Part shown: piece by piece, positions 41,801-46,609 of the stretch
Layout: every line of letters begins with the position of its first letter
How positions within the stretch are numbered: the stretch's first letter is position 1
From: Gonatopus flavifemur
Taxonomy: Eukaryota; Arthropoda; Insecta; Hymenoptera; Dryinidae
NCBI GenBank assembly: GCA_018340375.1
Contig: JAFFJZ010000006.1
Location: 28,402,001 to 28,466,000 of the forward strand
DNA length: 64,000 nucleotides
Reading direction: 5' to 3'
Notes under the pieces: model-generated
Seen by the model: the letters and a program-made list of their open reading frames with translations, nothing else
Databases searched by the model: none
What the model was told of the DNA's origin: nothing
Translations under genes and position numbers: made by a program

Positions 41801-42638
41801 CCAGCAAGCATGTTTATGTGCTCCACATTTTTTTTTTCTTTCTTTTTTTCTTTGTATAGAAAATAGATTGTATCCGTTATTGGAAATATCTTATAGAGTA
41901 TAATAGTTTTCCGATACTTCCAGCACGCTTCATTTCCTCGGGTATTCAGAATATTAGAAAAGAGACGCAATAAAGAGTCTGATTTCGTTTGGAAAATAAT
42001 GATGATACGAAAAAAAGTCGAAAGTCTTGAGTCCGTCGGCGTTGAGTTGTAAAATACGTAAAGGAGAATCGATTTCCTCTTTTCCTTTCTTTCTTCCTGA
42101 TTTAAGGATGATTTATATTTTATATACCATGAATAATGGATTCTAAAAAGGGTTGGTTTTGATAACACCACCCCCCTACGCACACCCCACGTTGATCGCG
42201 TTTGAATTTATGTTTCTCCTTCGAATGCTGTTTTTGCAGTTACCTAGAAAATCAACGTTTTTATACTCTCAAAGAGTAATTAAGAAATATTTGAAACTGG
42301 GCGTAATTCGTTATGAGATTCGGTATAAATCGTACCTTGGGCAACGAGGCCAGACATTGTTGCTTCACGTCCCAAACGAGCTGATCCTTGGGAAATTGAA
42401 GACATTTGCTAACGTCGAGTTCGGGTACGTGAATCCTCGCGCGTAAAATGCCTTCCTCGACGGGTCCAACGTCCGAGGCGGTTGCAATTCCGTCTTGGTT
42501 TTGTTGTTGGCCTTGATCGTGACTCTGGGTACCCTGATGAGACGCGGCGACGTGACCCGGGACTTGCGCTTGTCCTGCGCTCGCAGGAGACGAGGTCTGC
42601 TGCTGCGGTTGTTGTTGGTGTTTCAGTCCCACCTCCAT
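6929..42638 (-). CDS. Shank: Shank/Prosap postsynaptic scaffold, full coding gene (15 coding exons)
   Basis: Multidomain scaffold of the postsynaptic density, linking receptors and adaptors to actin. Exons on the minus strand: 42638-42336, 21883-21758, 21677-21497, 20807-20488, 20420-20156, 18446-17708, 12211-11979, 10964-10788, 10447-10234, 10157-9956, 9899-9590, 9518-9325, 9143-8976, 8553-8253, 8181-6929. All junctions are GT-AG with matching phases, and the sum is 4986 nt (1661 codons plus stop). Domains by residue: SPN about 60-150, ankyrin repeats about 204-395, motif-repeat linker about 400-645, SH3 about 735-805, PDZ about 858-955, disordered tail to 1661. The start is ATG at 42638 with a good context (G at -3 and +4) and an in-frame TGA 45 nt upstream. 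The terminal SAM domain usual in Shank proteins is not visible. Intron 1 is about 20.5 kb. Confidence 0.93.
8253..9518 (-). CDS. Shank: Shank exons 12-14 (disordered proline-rich region)
   Basis: Exons 9518-9325, 9143-8976 and 8553-8253. Exon 12 starts EGGGERDDRDE and ends TSSRITAAELE. Exon 13 (56 codons, phase 0 at both ends, so skipping would stay in frame) reads ELFQRQQGSTNGQYSSSMMS and ends AEMKRKGK. Exon 14 carries FFGGLAGSSDLHRDFHSTPD and a polyproline stretch (PPPNHPPPPPPVGQVVKV). These proline-rich stretches resemble the SH3/EVH1 docking region of other Shanks; partners here are unknown. Confidence 0.85.
9590..10157 (-). CDS. Shank: Shank exons 10-11 (PDZ domain)
   Basis: Exons 10157-9956 and 9899-9590. 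The PDZ contains the carboxylate-binding loop GFGF (RKGFGFVLRGAKATSPL), then ARYPALQYLDDVDAGGVADL, GLKKGDYLVSINGEDVTTA and a helix starting with His (SHEHVVDLIRKSGELVRM). The helix His predicts class I specificity, as in known Shanks that bind SAPAP/GKAP C-termini. The exon junction falls in the beta strand at S|INGEDV, phase 0. Downstream the second exon encodes a disordered Pro/Ser/Arg segment (ATLPRKGNNN, APLPPRRDPK). Confidence 0.95.
10234..10964 (-). CDS. Shank: Shank exons 8-9 (SH3 domain)
   Basis: Exons 10964-10788 and 10447-10234. The SH3 core runs TTVVCVESYNSGILGHLTIN, QGDILEVTGATDCGLLEGVL, RGQGTGLFPAHCVQEVRLR, and sits just before the PDZ domain as in all Shanks. The RT-loop and GLFPAHCVQEV strands are clear. 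The first conserved SH3 tryptophan, aromatic in vertebrate Shank (FWEG as I recall), is Leu here (LLEG; codons TTA TTG GAA GGC), so classical PxxP binding may be weak or absent. The linker after the domain is basic (RSRVLGRRESSQNKYFATAP). Confidence 0.9.
11979..12211 (-). CDS. Shank: Shank exon 7 (short helix plus Ser/Pro linker)
   Basis: Encodes about 78 residues. A predicted amphipathic helical stretch (STIENYQNLRIEGLTRLQEH, RLELQHRLDMHR) is followed by a Pro/Ser-rich segment (MPPPSPSPSSRSLAPFSS). The acceptor is CTTTAAAG (less typical than CAG), and phase 2 joins exon 6 to give Arg. The donor is GTACAC at 11978. Assignment rests on exact phase compatibility with exons 6 and 8 and on an open frame; this stretch has no strong family signature. 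Confidence 0.75.
13862..14088. mobile_element. Foldback MITE, CCC...GGG ends, copy 1
   Basis: Ends CCCATACAACAAAAGTTG and, on the opposite strand, CCCTAACAGCAAAACG, flanked by TT on both sides (2-bp duplication). It is related to 25747-26018, which has the same two ends in the opposite order. No ORF. Located in the Shank intron between exons 6 and 7. Confidence 0.65.
14636..16054. mobile_element. 1.4-kb palindromic element, TA duplication, internal TTCTCCGAA arrays
   Basis: Terminal inverted repeats AACTGGGGTTACTTTG(T/C)GACACC lie between TA dinucleotides (14634-14635 and 16055-16056). A second matched block, CCTGGTGGAAATATTTCT, lies about 130 bp in on the left and about 40 bp in on the right. 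The left half repeats TTTCTCCGAA many times and the right half repeats its complement TTCGGAGAAA, so the whole is a diverged palindrome. No transposase ORF. The TA duplication fits Tc1/mariner-like elements. Confidence 0.7.
16205..16618. mobile_element. Palindromic element, ends TACTATGGATACG
   Basis: Left end TACTATGGATACGGGAT and right end its inverted counterpart ATCTCGTATCCATAGTA. A second matched pair (GCGCCACCAGCAGGGGGGT / CACCCCCCTGCTAGGCGGCG) lies inside. Nested in 16068-17150. Confidence 0.6.
16626..16808. mobile_element. Short palindromic MITE
   Basis: Ends GGTCAATAGATCCGAAA and TTTCGTGCCTATTGACC are inverted; inside them AGGCAATTGTCCATAATGAA is matched by TTCATTATGGACAATTGCCT. Nested in 16068-17150. 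Confidence 0.6.
16822..16973. mobile_element. Short near-perfect palindromic MITE
   Basis: Arms AGGCTGGCCTCCCATGGACC + GGAATTCGTTCC and the exact inverse at 16934-16968, with a loop of about 65 bp. Nested in 16068-17150. Confidence 0.65.
17165..17360. repeat. ACTCTTTTAGAGTGA-type dispersed repeat
   Basis: Carries CTCTTTTAGAGTGACAG, TGAGGTTAGAAACTCACAA, ATTCCACTCGAAGCTCACTT. The same short blocks recur at 40660-41268 and 55043-55290. Rich in GAGTGAA/TTCACTC. Diverged copy; ends uncertain. Confidence 0.5.
17708..18446 (-). CDS. Shank: Shank exon 6 (disordered linker with repeated RIPSTEQ-like motif)
   Basis: A 739-nt exon encoding about 246 residues between the ankyrin block and SH3. It begins VPFKGPPRYNPKRRS, a proline/basic stretch that follows the ankyrin repeats. 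It then carries about ten degenerate copies of a short motif: RIPSVEQY, RTTSLEHH, PYSEQH, RIPSTEQQ, RIPSTEQY, KGSSIEQY, WAGVEQW, ATSIEHQ, RVPSTESS, RIPSAQS. They are separated by S/T/N-rich and polyQ spacers. No globular fold is expected. The R-x-P-S core could be a substrate for basophilic kinases, which is inference. The exon ends in phase 2 (AG|G) before GTAAGC. Confidence 0.88.
20156..21883 (-). CDS. Shank: Shank exons 2-5 (end of SPN domain and ankyrin repeats)
   Basis: Exons 21883-21758 (GYLELKYKRRVYKML across the junction with 21677-21497), 20807-20488 and 20420-20156. The first two complete the SPN domain (CPPVNGKAGKFLDEERRLG) and its linker to the repeats. Next come about six ankyrin repeats: GETPLTLATTLKKP, GLTAMHRAVERSSLEAVKTL, GLTPLYYSVIYK, the degenerate DLQGWQEVHQACRNN, SGNTPLHICAVNN and NQTPYQVAVIAGNMELAEVI. 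In Shank proteins this block binds partners such as spectrin-related proteins. Introns here are short except the one after exon 3 (689 bp) and the one after exon 5 (1.7 kb). Confidence 0.93.
23840..23960 (+). repeat. Dispersed repeat, copy A
   Basis: TTTTTCTTACCAAACCAGAA then ACAGGA, followed by CAAATTTTACTA and TTTATAAAATTT in the same order and spacing as at 53855-53955. Direct orientation. Nature unknown. Confidence 0.5.
24004..25664. mobile_element. 1.66-kb foldback element, ends CCCAGACAGCACCA, TG duplication
   Basis: Exact 14-bp inverted ends, flanked by TG on both sides. Diverged arms continue about 200 bp in (ACACCC(A/G)TTA(T/C)GCGAC(T/A)AAAC). No transposase ORF. It contains the smaller element 24590-24863. 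Confidence 0.7.
24590..24863. mobile_element. 274-bp MITE, ends CCCAAGCAGCA(A/C)CAGAAT, TA duplication
   Basis: Inverted ends flanked by TA at 24588-24589 and 24864-24865. The inner part is repetitive (GAACGTTC, ATTCGAA). Its terminal CCCAAG is shared with 32111-32655. Confidence 0.7.
25727..26684. mobile_element. TTAA-flanked palindrome (piggyBac-like MITE) carrying an inserted MITE
   Basis: TTAA at both ends (25727-25730, 26681-26684), inverted repeats GGGGTCTTTCTG. Long arms re-appear at about 26040-26160 and 26500-26640 (TTTCTCATAGAAA, TTGAGATATCGTTTTGAAAA). The left arm is interrupted by 25747-26018. No ORF. Confidence 0.75.
25747..26018. mobile_element. Foldback MITE, CCC...GGG ends, copy 2, TA duplication
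   Basis: Left end CCCTAACAGCAAAGTGC, right end CAACTTTTGTTGTATGGG, with TA on each side. Same family as 13862-14088 in the opposite orientation. Inserted in the left arm of 25727-26684. Confidence 0.7.
26764..28694. mobile_element. Foldback element with long arms, ends CCC..GATAACACACGAAG
   Basis: Arms of about 200 bp: GATAACACACGAAGAATTCT (left) and the inverse at 28667-28688; also CCACTGAG(G/C)ATTTCCGTTA then GAACCTTGCATT on both sides. Contains 26963-28398. No transposase ORF. Confidence 0.65.
26963..28398. mobile_element. 1.4-kb element with ends TAAGGTAGATG(T/C)AC
   Basis: Inverted ends TAAGGTAGATGTACCGATGC and TAAGGTAGATGCACGAGTGC (opposite strand), both followed by CTGACCC. Nested in 26764-28694. 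The interior has several GGGTCA/TGACCC motifs and no long ORF. Confidence 0.6.
28740..28847. mobile_element. Small MITE, CCCTGGT...ACCAGGG, AG duplication
   Basis: Flanked by AG on both sides. It shares GAGATTTGGCGAGAAT and the ends with 55582-55708. Confidence 0.55.
29826..31079. mobile_element. 1.25-kb element, ends CACTGAGA(G/A)AAATC, TG duplication
   Basis: Inverted CACTGAGA ends flanked by TG on both sides. The interior has repeated TTTAGTT/AACTAAA motifs. Contains the hAT-like MITE 30055-30362. Confidence 0.65.
30055..30362. mobile_element. hAT-type MITE with 8-bp target duplication
   Basis: Inverted ends TAGGGATCCTTTAATGAGGG continuing ATCGGACAATCA, nearly perfect on both sides. Flanked by ACCATTTC at 30047-30054 and again at 30363-30370. 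The 8-bp duplication is diagnostic of the hAT superfamily. Palindromic interior (CCACTAATGGCG/CGCCATTAGTGG). No ORF. Confidence 0.8.
31260..31524. mobile_element. 265-bp palindromic MITE, ends CACTGAGAGAAAAAATTTCC, TG duplication
   Basis: Arms CACTGAGAGAAAAAATTTCC...TAGTTGAATAGTCGCCATAA and the inverse (TTATGGCGACTATTCAACTA...GGAAATTTTTTCTCTCAGGG). TG flanks both sides. A strong hairpin with interior TTGAATGA/TCAATTGA repeats. Confidence 0.7.
32111..32655. mobile_element. 545-bp element, ends CCCAAG(T/C)GTGTATTG, TA duplication, GGGCCCA-rich
   Basis: Inverted ends with TA at 32109-32110 and 32656-32657. The inside is far richer in G+C than the surroundings and is made of repeated TGGGCCC / GGGCCAA-type words in both orientations (for example TTGGGCCCA, ATGGGCCCAAGACTGGGCC, GGGGCCCATCGTCAT). 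ORFs on both strands are by-products. Confidence 0.65.
33941..34100. mobile_element. 160-bp hairpin MITE, ends CACG(G/A)AAA, TA duplication
   Basis: Arms CACGGAAAGACCGGGTCTAT then CAATATTTAGAAA, and the inverse at 34059-34100. TA flanks both sides. Confidence 0.65.
35855..36062 (+). CDS. Small ORF with signal-peptide-like start (unverified)
   Basis: Starts at ATG 35855 and encodes 68 residues. It begins MFPTIMNLVFFYLLLITNFC, a good hydrophobic core, then ESLEDIKRYPNYKYSN and ...SLGIICPMRVNN. The features fit a small secreted peptide with a KR site. It lies antisense within Shank intron 1 between transposon remnants, has no recognised homologue and could be chance. Confidence 0.2.
36980..37435 (+). 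repeat. Tandem array, unit about 121 bp, about four copies
   Basis: Recurring block TTCAAAATTCAAGATGGCGG + ACCCAAGATGGCGGA at about 37037, 37157, 37280 and 37402, each preceded by GAGGTCGCTGA-TACGAAT and followed by AAGATGGATGAAAATCGGTA. The 100-codon frame across it (37050-37349) is a by-product of a unit with few stops. Confidence 0.7.
37950..38443 (+). repeat. Two short tandem duplications rich in ACCAAAA / TTTTGGT
   Basis: First pair: TTTTGGTTGCATTAGGGTTT plus the following 70 bp at about 37950 and 38115. Second pair: AACGGTCAATTTTCGGTCAC to TTTTGGTTGTTCTATCAAAA at about 38215-38311 and 38346-38443. Confidence 0.6.
38776..38830 (+). repeat. (CT)n microsatellite
   Basis: About 25 consecutive CT units with minor interruptions. 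Confidence 0.9.
38846..39279. mobile_element. Near-perfect 434-bp hairpin MITE, CT duplication
   Basis: Ends CCCTGCTAAATT(T/A)TCCC, CT on both sides. Arms of about 190 bp are almost identical (for example GAGGTTTCTGAATACGGAAT, TATCGTTATCAAACGATAGA) around a loop of about 55 bp. Such an arm length would give a long double-stranded RNA if transcribed with the Shank intron. Confidence 0.8.
39482..39735. mobile_element. Diverged palindromic MITE
   Basis: Arms GGGAGGCATAAACTCAAT / ATTGAGTTTATCCCCCC and TCAGCGCCGCCAAGAGGAAG / CTTCCCCTTGGCGGCGCTGA. No ORF. Confidence 0.55.
40660..41268. mobile_element. GAGTGAA-type repeat, copy with insertion
   Basis: TCTCTAAATCTGAAAGAATG...TAGAGTGAAAAATTCACTCT...ACTTCTGGCTGGCTAAAGAG, ending near ATTCTAGAGA. 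Matches 55043-55290 block by block except for the insertion 40855-41213. Confidence 0.6.
40855..41213. mobile_element. 359-bp hairpin MITE, ends CCCGTACAG, CA duplication
   Basis: Inverted ends CCCGTACAGTACAACCACCG with long matching arms (ATTTCTCCACCAATTCTCCA, GTTGAGGCAACGGAGA). CA on both sides. Comparison with the uninterrupted copy near 55235 confirms the insertion point. Confidence 0.75.
42336..42638 (-). CDS. Shank: Shank coding exon 1 (N-terminus and first half of SPN domain)
   Basis: Encodes 101 residues. A low-complexity Q/A/G-rich start (HQQQPQQQ, GQQQNQDG) is followed by the first part of the SPN (Shank/ProSAP N-terminal, ubiquitin-like) domain: ARIHVPELDVSKCLQF, then LVWDVKQQCLASLPK. 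It ends in phase 0 at AAG followed by donor GTACGAT. The VPEL...KCLQF and WDVKQQCLASLP strings are diagnostic of Shank proteins. The next exon starts ELKESFNYGLF, which is how the SPN domain continues in known Shanks. The intervening intron is about 20.5 kb. Confidence 0.93.
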
Positions 42639-42686
42639 TGCGAGGACCCCACTCTTTTCGAGGATTCCACCCTCAAGGCATCACAT
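42639..42686 (-). promoter_or_regulatory. Shank 5'UTR segment with start-stop uORF
   Basis: A likely acceptor (GTTACAG, last base 42687) is followed at once by ATGTGATGCCTTGA. This holds an ATG directly followed by TGA (42686-42681, in frame with the main ORF 48 nt upstream). An overlapping second uORF, ATG CCT TGA, lies at 42681-42673. If the acceptor is right, at least one more noncoding exon lies further upstream, and these elements would damp translation. The in-frame TGA also fixes the coding start at 42638. Confidence 0.5.
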
Positions 42687-43177
42687 CTGTAACGAATCAT
42701 CGGGTCAATCAAACTGAAAACTCCAGTCTCTAGCGGTATCAAGATAAATACAAATTGGATTGAATATTTCCTCATAAATGGAAATGCTTGAAAAATGTTA
42801 ACTCCTCGGTATATAACGTGTAAGAAATATACCCCTGGGATACCGGTGTAATTGGGCGACATGCAGTTCGGTAACTCGACAAAGAAAACGAGAAAAGATC
42901 GAACTGCATCCCGAGGTGCACGTAAACAGTACGTAACGAGGATGGATATGTATCGGAGAAGTACAATCTCCTGGAACAAGAGATTCGTGCACAAATATAT
43001 AGGAAGTGTTTGGAACGCCGTACTCGTGCTGTAAGCGAACACGTAGGTGAATTACCAAAGATATAGAACAAAGAAAACAACAGAAGGTTGAGAGAGAGAG
43101 AGAGAGAGAAATGAAGAAAATTGAAATGTCGTTAAGTTTAGTTTGTTTCTTGAATTTTACGATTGACGTTTATAACG

Positions 43178-43181
43178 GTGT
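43178..43181. repeat. Target-site duplication GTGT (left)
   Basis: GTGT immediately before the left LTR is matched by GTGT at 53585-53588 right after the right LTR. This fixes the insertion boundaries. Confidence 0.85.
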
Positions 43182-44984
43182 TGTGACGTTTCAAACTGAC
43201 GCGTTGACGATTTTAAGCGTCTCTAATTAAATTAATTAATTAGCCCCCGATAATGCCTCTGGCTCGTCGGATTTCCAGGGTCCTTTGACTGAAGGTTGGG
43301 GTACGCGGGTCGACAGATTATTAAATCGAAACAGAATTAAGTTTGAAATATGAAAATTTATTAATAAATGAGAAAAAAACACAAGACATTTGTCTAATTG
43401 ACAAATTTTAATAACTGATCAAATAATCAGGGTAATGCGTACAAATTAAACTTAGAAGATACATAAAACAGCTAGAAGTGCTGAAAGCATGGGGTATAAA
43501 GTTAAATTGTTAAATTGTAAAATAAAGTAGCTAACGAGTCCGGACTTTTTATCGCTAATCGTGTGCACACGAGACTTATAATGTACGCGGGCTATAGTTA
43601 GGCGAGAGTACCGGAAGTTATATCGGAAAACCGTAACCGATTTCTAGATTCGCGATGCGGATGACTTTACGAACGCGTCGGGATAATTTTGAAAGAATCG
43701 CAGATGATTCTCATGAAACAAATCAATATTCTTCTCTGATTGGCTCAGATGGAGTCCAACAGATTCGGGATACCGGAAAAATCACGACTGTGGCATAGGA
43801 TCTTTTACTACTTGTCGTTGATTGGCCGTGAGAGGTTGGCCCTAATAGCAAGCCGTGAGAGGTTGGCTCTAAGCTACCCAGGCTGGATGGTGCCTTCTAA
43901 TGGTGAAGAAGGTGTTGTGCTCGACTTCGACCGCCCCTTCTCCTAACCAGCTTTTATTCTTGAAGACGGTTTTGTGCTCGTCTTCCCACCTTTCCCTAAC
44001 AAAAATGATTTTAAACTTTGGAAGAAGGTATCGTGCTCGACTTCCACCACCTTTCCCTATGCAAAAGCCTACGCTAAGCTATGGCTGCCACAGCCGGACT
44101 TCAATTTCGCAACGTCAGTGGAGGGTTCTCTCTCACTTCTGTTGAATGCTTTCAGCTGCTTTATAGCCTGCTTACCGGCCTGTCTGGATGAGACAGTGAA
44201 GTGAAGAGACCGTCGCCAGGACCCCTTACTTATATCCGGCTAGAGTTATTCGTAACTCTGTGCTACCCGTGATTCTACCTACCGCCCCTAGCGGCGATGA
44301 ACGGTTGTCACGAAGCAACATCTTGTCTCTTTCTAACAGAGATGCTGCCCCGTGTTATTTTCGAGCATGCGCGGTGCGTTCGGTATTGCGTATGATTGAC
44401 TACGGGGTCTGAGCGGTGACCGATGGATGGCGCTGTTGCTGTGTTTGTTTATGTCCTGTCAACCGATCGCGATGTTGACCGGCATCTTTTTATTTAACAA
44501 TTACGTAATTGTTAATTAACCGAGTGAGTTCGCGAATAAATTAAAAATCGGTACGCGAGTGAATTTACGTGCGCAGGAGGGTTGACGCGGACTAACCTGG
44601 GTTTTCTTCGCATCGGTAAGCATCATTGACCATAATATCTATGCATCTTAACATTAAACTTAACATTCTAATTGATGTCTTTTATTTATTTACAGGTGAT
44701 TCTAATCGGACTAAATATCGCGACAGGCCAGATGCCATGCAGGTAAGTATGTATCGTTCTGATTTTATTTATTATAATGGTCTATTATATTCATTATATG
44801 TTTACAGGTGTTCCTCGGATAATGTCTTTGCCCAGGAGGGGCCATTCTGGTCATTCCACCTGTCATGTGGCCTGTTGCGATACTCAGGTAAGGTAGTTCC
44901 GATTAACCCTCTTTTACATCTATTTTATAATCATATTCTTCTGTTACAGGTATCTAGACGAGCCAATCGTCGAGGCTCGTTGCA
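43182..44984 (-). repeat. 3' LTR (left copy), 1803 bp
   Basis: Starts TGTGACG and ends GTTGCA on the plus strand. Unusually long for Gypsy elements. On the plus strand, opposite to gag-pol, it carries three donor/acceptor pairs described separately. Confidence 0.95.
44616..44949 (+). other. Antisense intron-exon series in the 3' LTR
   Basis: On the strand opposite to gag-pol: introns 44616-44695, 44743-44807 and 44888-44949, with donors CG|GTAAGC, CAG|GTAAGT, CAG|GTAAGG and acceptors TTTATTTATTTACAG, TATATGTTTACAG, TTCTTCTGTTACAG. Exons 44696-44742 (47 bp) and 44808-44887 (80 bp) lie between. Joined, they give a short frame from ATG 44732 to TAG 44955-44957 (about 30 codons). The same series is at 53216-53549. 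A sense genomic RNA would not splice these, so they survive retrotransposition. Confidence 0.6.
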
Positions 44985-44996
44985 CCCCCCTTTCTT
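44985..44996 (-). promoter_or_regulatory. Polypurine tract
   Basis: AAGAAAGGGGGG on the minus strand directly abuts the 3' LTR. It would prime plus-strand DNA synthesis. Confidence 0.85.
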
Positions 44997-45472
44997 GAAA
45001 AGAAAAAGGATGCTCGCGGACTTTTTCGTACTAGGGTATTTTTACTCACAAATGACCTCATAAGCATGTTTATAATGTACCGACTCGTGTTTTTAATACT
45101 TTCAGTTGGTAATACAAATAAAAATAAAAAAAAATACACTTGTAAGCTTAAACGTATCAACATGTCTTAAATCCTTTCTAGTGACTTTTATACAAAAATA
45201 AACTAAACGAACAATTCCCTATCTGGGCTTGATAAGAAGAGACGAAATTTTCACAACCTCAAATATATCACATTAGGCGTTATTTTATTTACATTTTCTG
45301 CTGTTTATCAGCGTGGTAATAATAAAAAAAAAATATTCTATCCCTCTTTTGGGTACTATATAAATCTTTGGTTATGCCTTAACAATACTTGTACGGTGGC
45401 CTTACTGACTAATTGAGTAGAAAGAAAGAAAAGAACAAAAAAAGAAACGATAGAGAGAAACGACACTATATC

Positions 45473-46558
45473 CTAACTGTCTTGGTCGGTGGGCATTTCC
45501 TTGTGACATGGATGGACGGTTAGCTTCCCCTTTCCTCCCGATACCTGCCACCATCGACCGAGGTCATCTCGTGCGGTGATTCTTGTTCGGAAAGGACGAT
45601 GCCTAATTTCTTCCAGGTTAAGGTCAGCCATTCGACGGTCCATTTTCGTTGAAGGTTCTGGGGAGAAGCGCCCAGTTGGAGTGTCCGGACCGAGACTTCC
45701 CTTCAATAGTGCCTCCCGTTGCTGCTCAATCAGATTCTCTGTGGCCCTGGCTGAACATATTAGTGATATGCGGCTGGACCCTTTCACTTTAGAGGGATCA
45801 TTGGTCTTCTTTCCAATGACCCTAGTCTCCTGGACGGCGGATACTCGGATTGGAATGGCCGCAGATGTAGAAGCCATTGCCAGGGTTCGCGTGACCGGTT
45901 TGTTGGCTACGGCTACGCTTCCGGTGTGGTTGCCATTGGGACCAGATGATTTTGCAGCGGGTGGTTTGATGACACCCGTGGACTGGACAGGCTTGTCCGT
46001 TTTGGCTGGTTCCTTCTCTTGAGTCCTGGTGATTTCGGTGGTACCAGCTTGACTGGGTTTGGTTATGGCTCTGGCGATAAGCCTGACTTCCCGCAGGATC
46101 TCTTCTTTACTACGGGTCTGGTTTTTACGACTGAAGCCAGCCCGTTCAGGATCGTATACCTCCAGGGATACGATTTTCGGTTTAGGTTTCGGCACGGCCT
46201 CTATCAGACAGATGCCACGATTTTTGCTCGAGGCCCTTATGGTGGACTTTGAACTCGCGGGGGCTTTCTCGCTCGATCTGGATGTAGATGCCGCTCGTAA
46301 TACTGATAACGTTGGTCTAGGTGGATATCTAGGTGCCGCGGTTTCCTGCAGCAACCATTCGCTTCTGGATTTCGCATTAAAATCCTTGGGTGTAGGCACG
46401 GAGACCCGGTGTCTGGTGGGGCAGGTTGGTGTCGCACCGGTGTACAGACGTCGAAGTCTGTCGCGGATGGTGTCCTTCTGGGTTTCCTTCCTGGTCTCTT
46501 CCTTGGTCTCCTCCACGGTTTCTTCTTGAGTCATCGTCAAGTCCGTAACTTTATCCAT
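45473..46558 (-). CDS. Third ORF of the Gypsy element, unknown function
   Basis: 361 codons, starting 51 nt after the pol stop and ending about 475 nt before the PPT, the position env would occupy. It is not env-like: no signal peptide, no membrane segment, no cysteine pattern. It starts with E/T/K-rich heptad-like repeats (EETVEETKEETRKETQKDT), then is basic and Ser/Pro/Thr/Ala-rich (disordered, for example SSEKAPASSKSTIRASSKN, VPKPKPKIVSLEVYDPE). It ends with a more ordered segment (MADLNLEEIRHRPFRTRITA, DDLGRWWQVSGGKGKLTV). It could be a nucleic-acid-binding or accessory protein. The intact frame in a young element implies it is maintained. Confidence 0.75.
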   Translation of the reverse strand: MDKVTDLTMTQEETVEETKEETRKETQKDTIRDRLRRLYTGATPTCPTRHRVSVPTPKDFNAKSRSEWLLQETAAPRYPPRPTLSVLRAASTSRSSEKAPASSKSTIRASSKNRGICLIEAVPKPKPKIVSLEVYDPERAGFSRKNQTRSKEEILREVRLIARAITKPSQAGTTEITRTQEKEPAKTDKPVQSTGVIKPPAAKSSGPNGNHTGSVAVANKPVTRTLAMASTSAAIPIRVSAVQETRVIGKKTNDPSKVKGSSRISLICSARATENLIEQQREALLKGSLGPDTPTGRFSPEPSTKMDRRMADLNLEEIRHRPFRTRITARDDLGRWWQVSGGKGKLTVHPCHKEMPTDQDS

Positions 46559-46609
46559 GGTAACTTATAACATAAGAAAACGAGACTCAAATTACATCTC
46601 GGTAGCCGA

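Noticed and set aside
43740..45063. LTR ORFs (for example at 43740-43946 and 44626-45063), repeated at 52339-53711
   Set aside because: They read through the antisense introns or are short chance frames; only the spliced interpretation looks worth testing.
45576..46529. Plus-strand ORFs opposite the third Gypsy ORF
   Set aside because: Antisense shadows of a coding frame; the minus-strand ORF is longer and correctly placed after pol.
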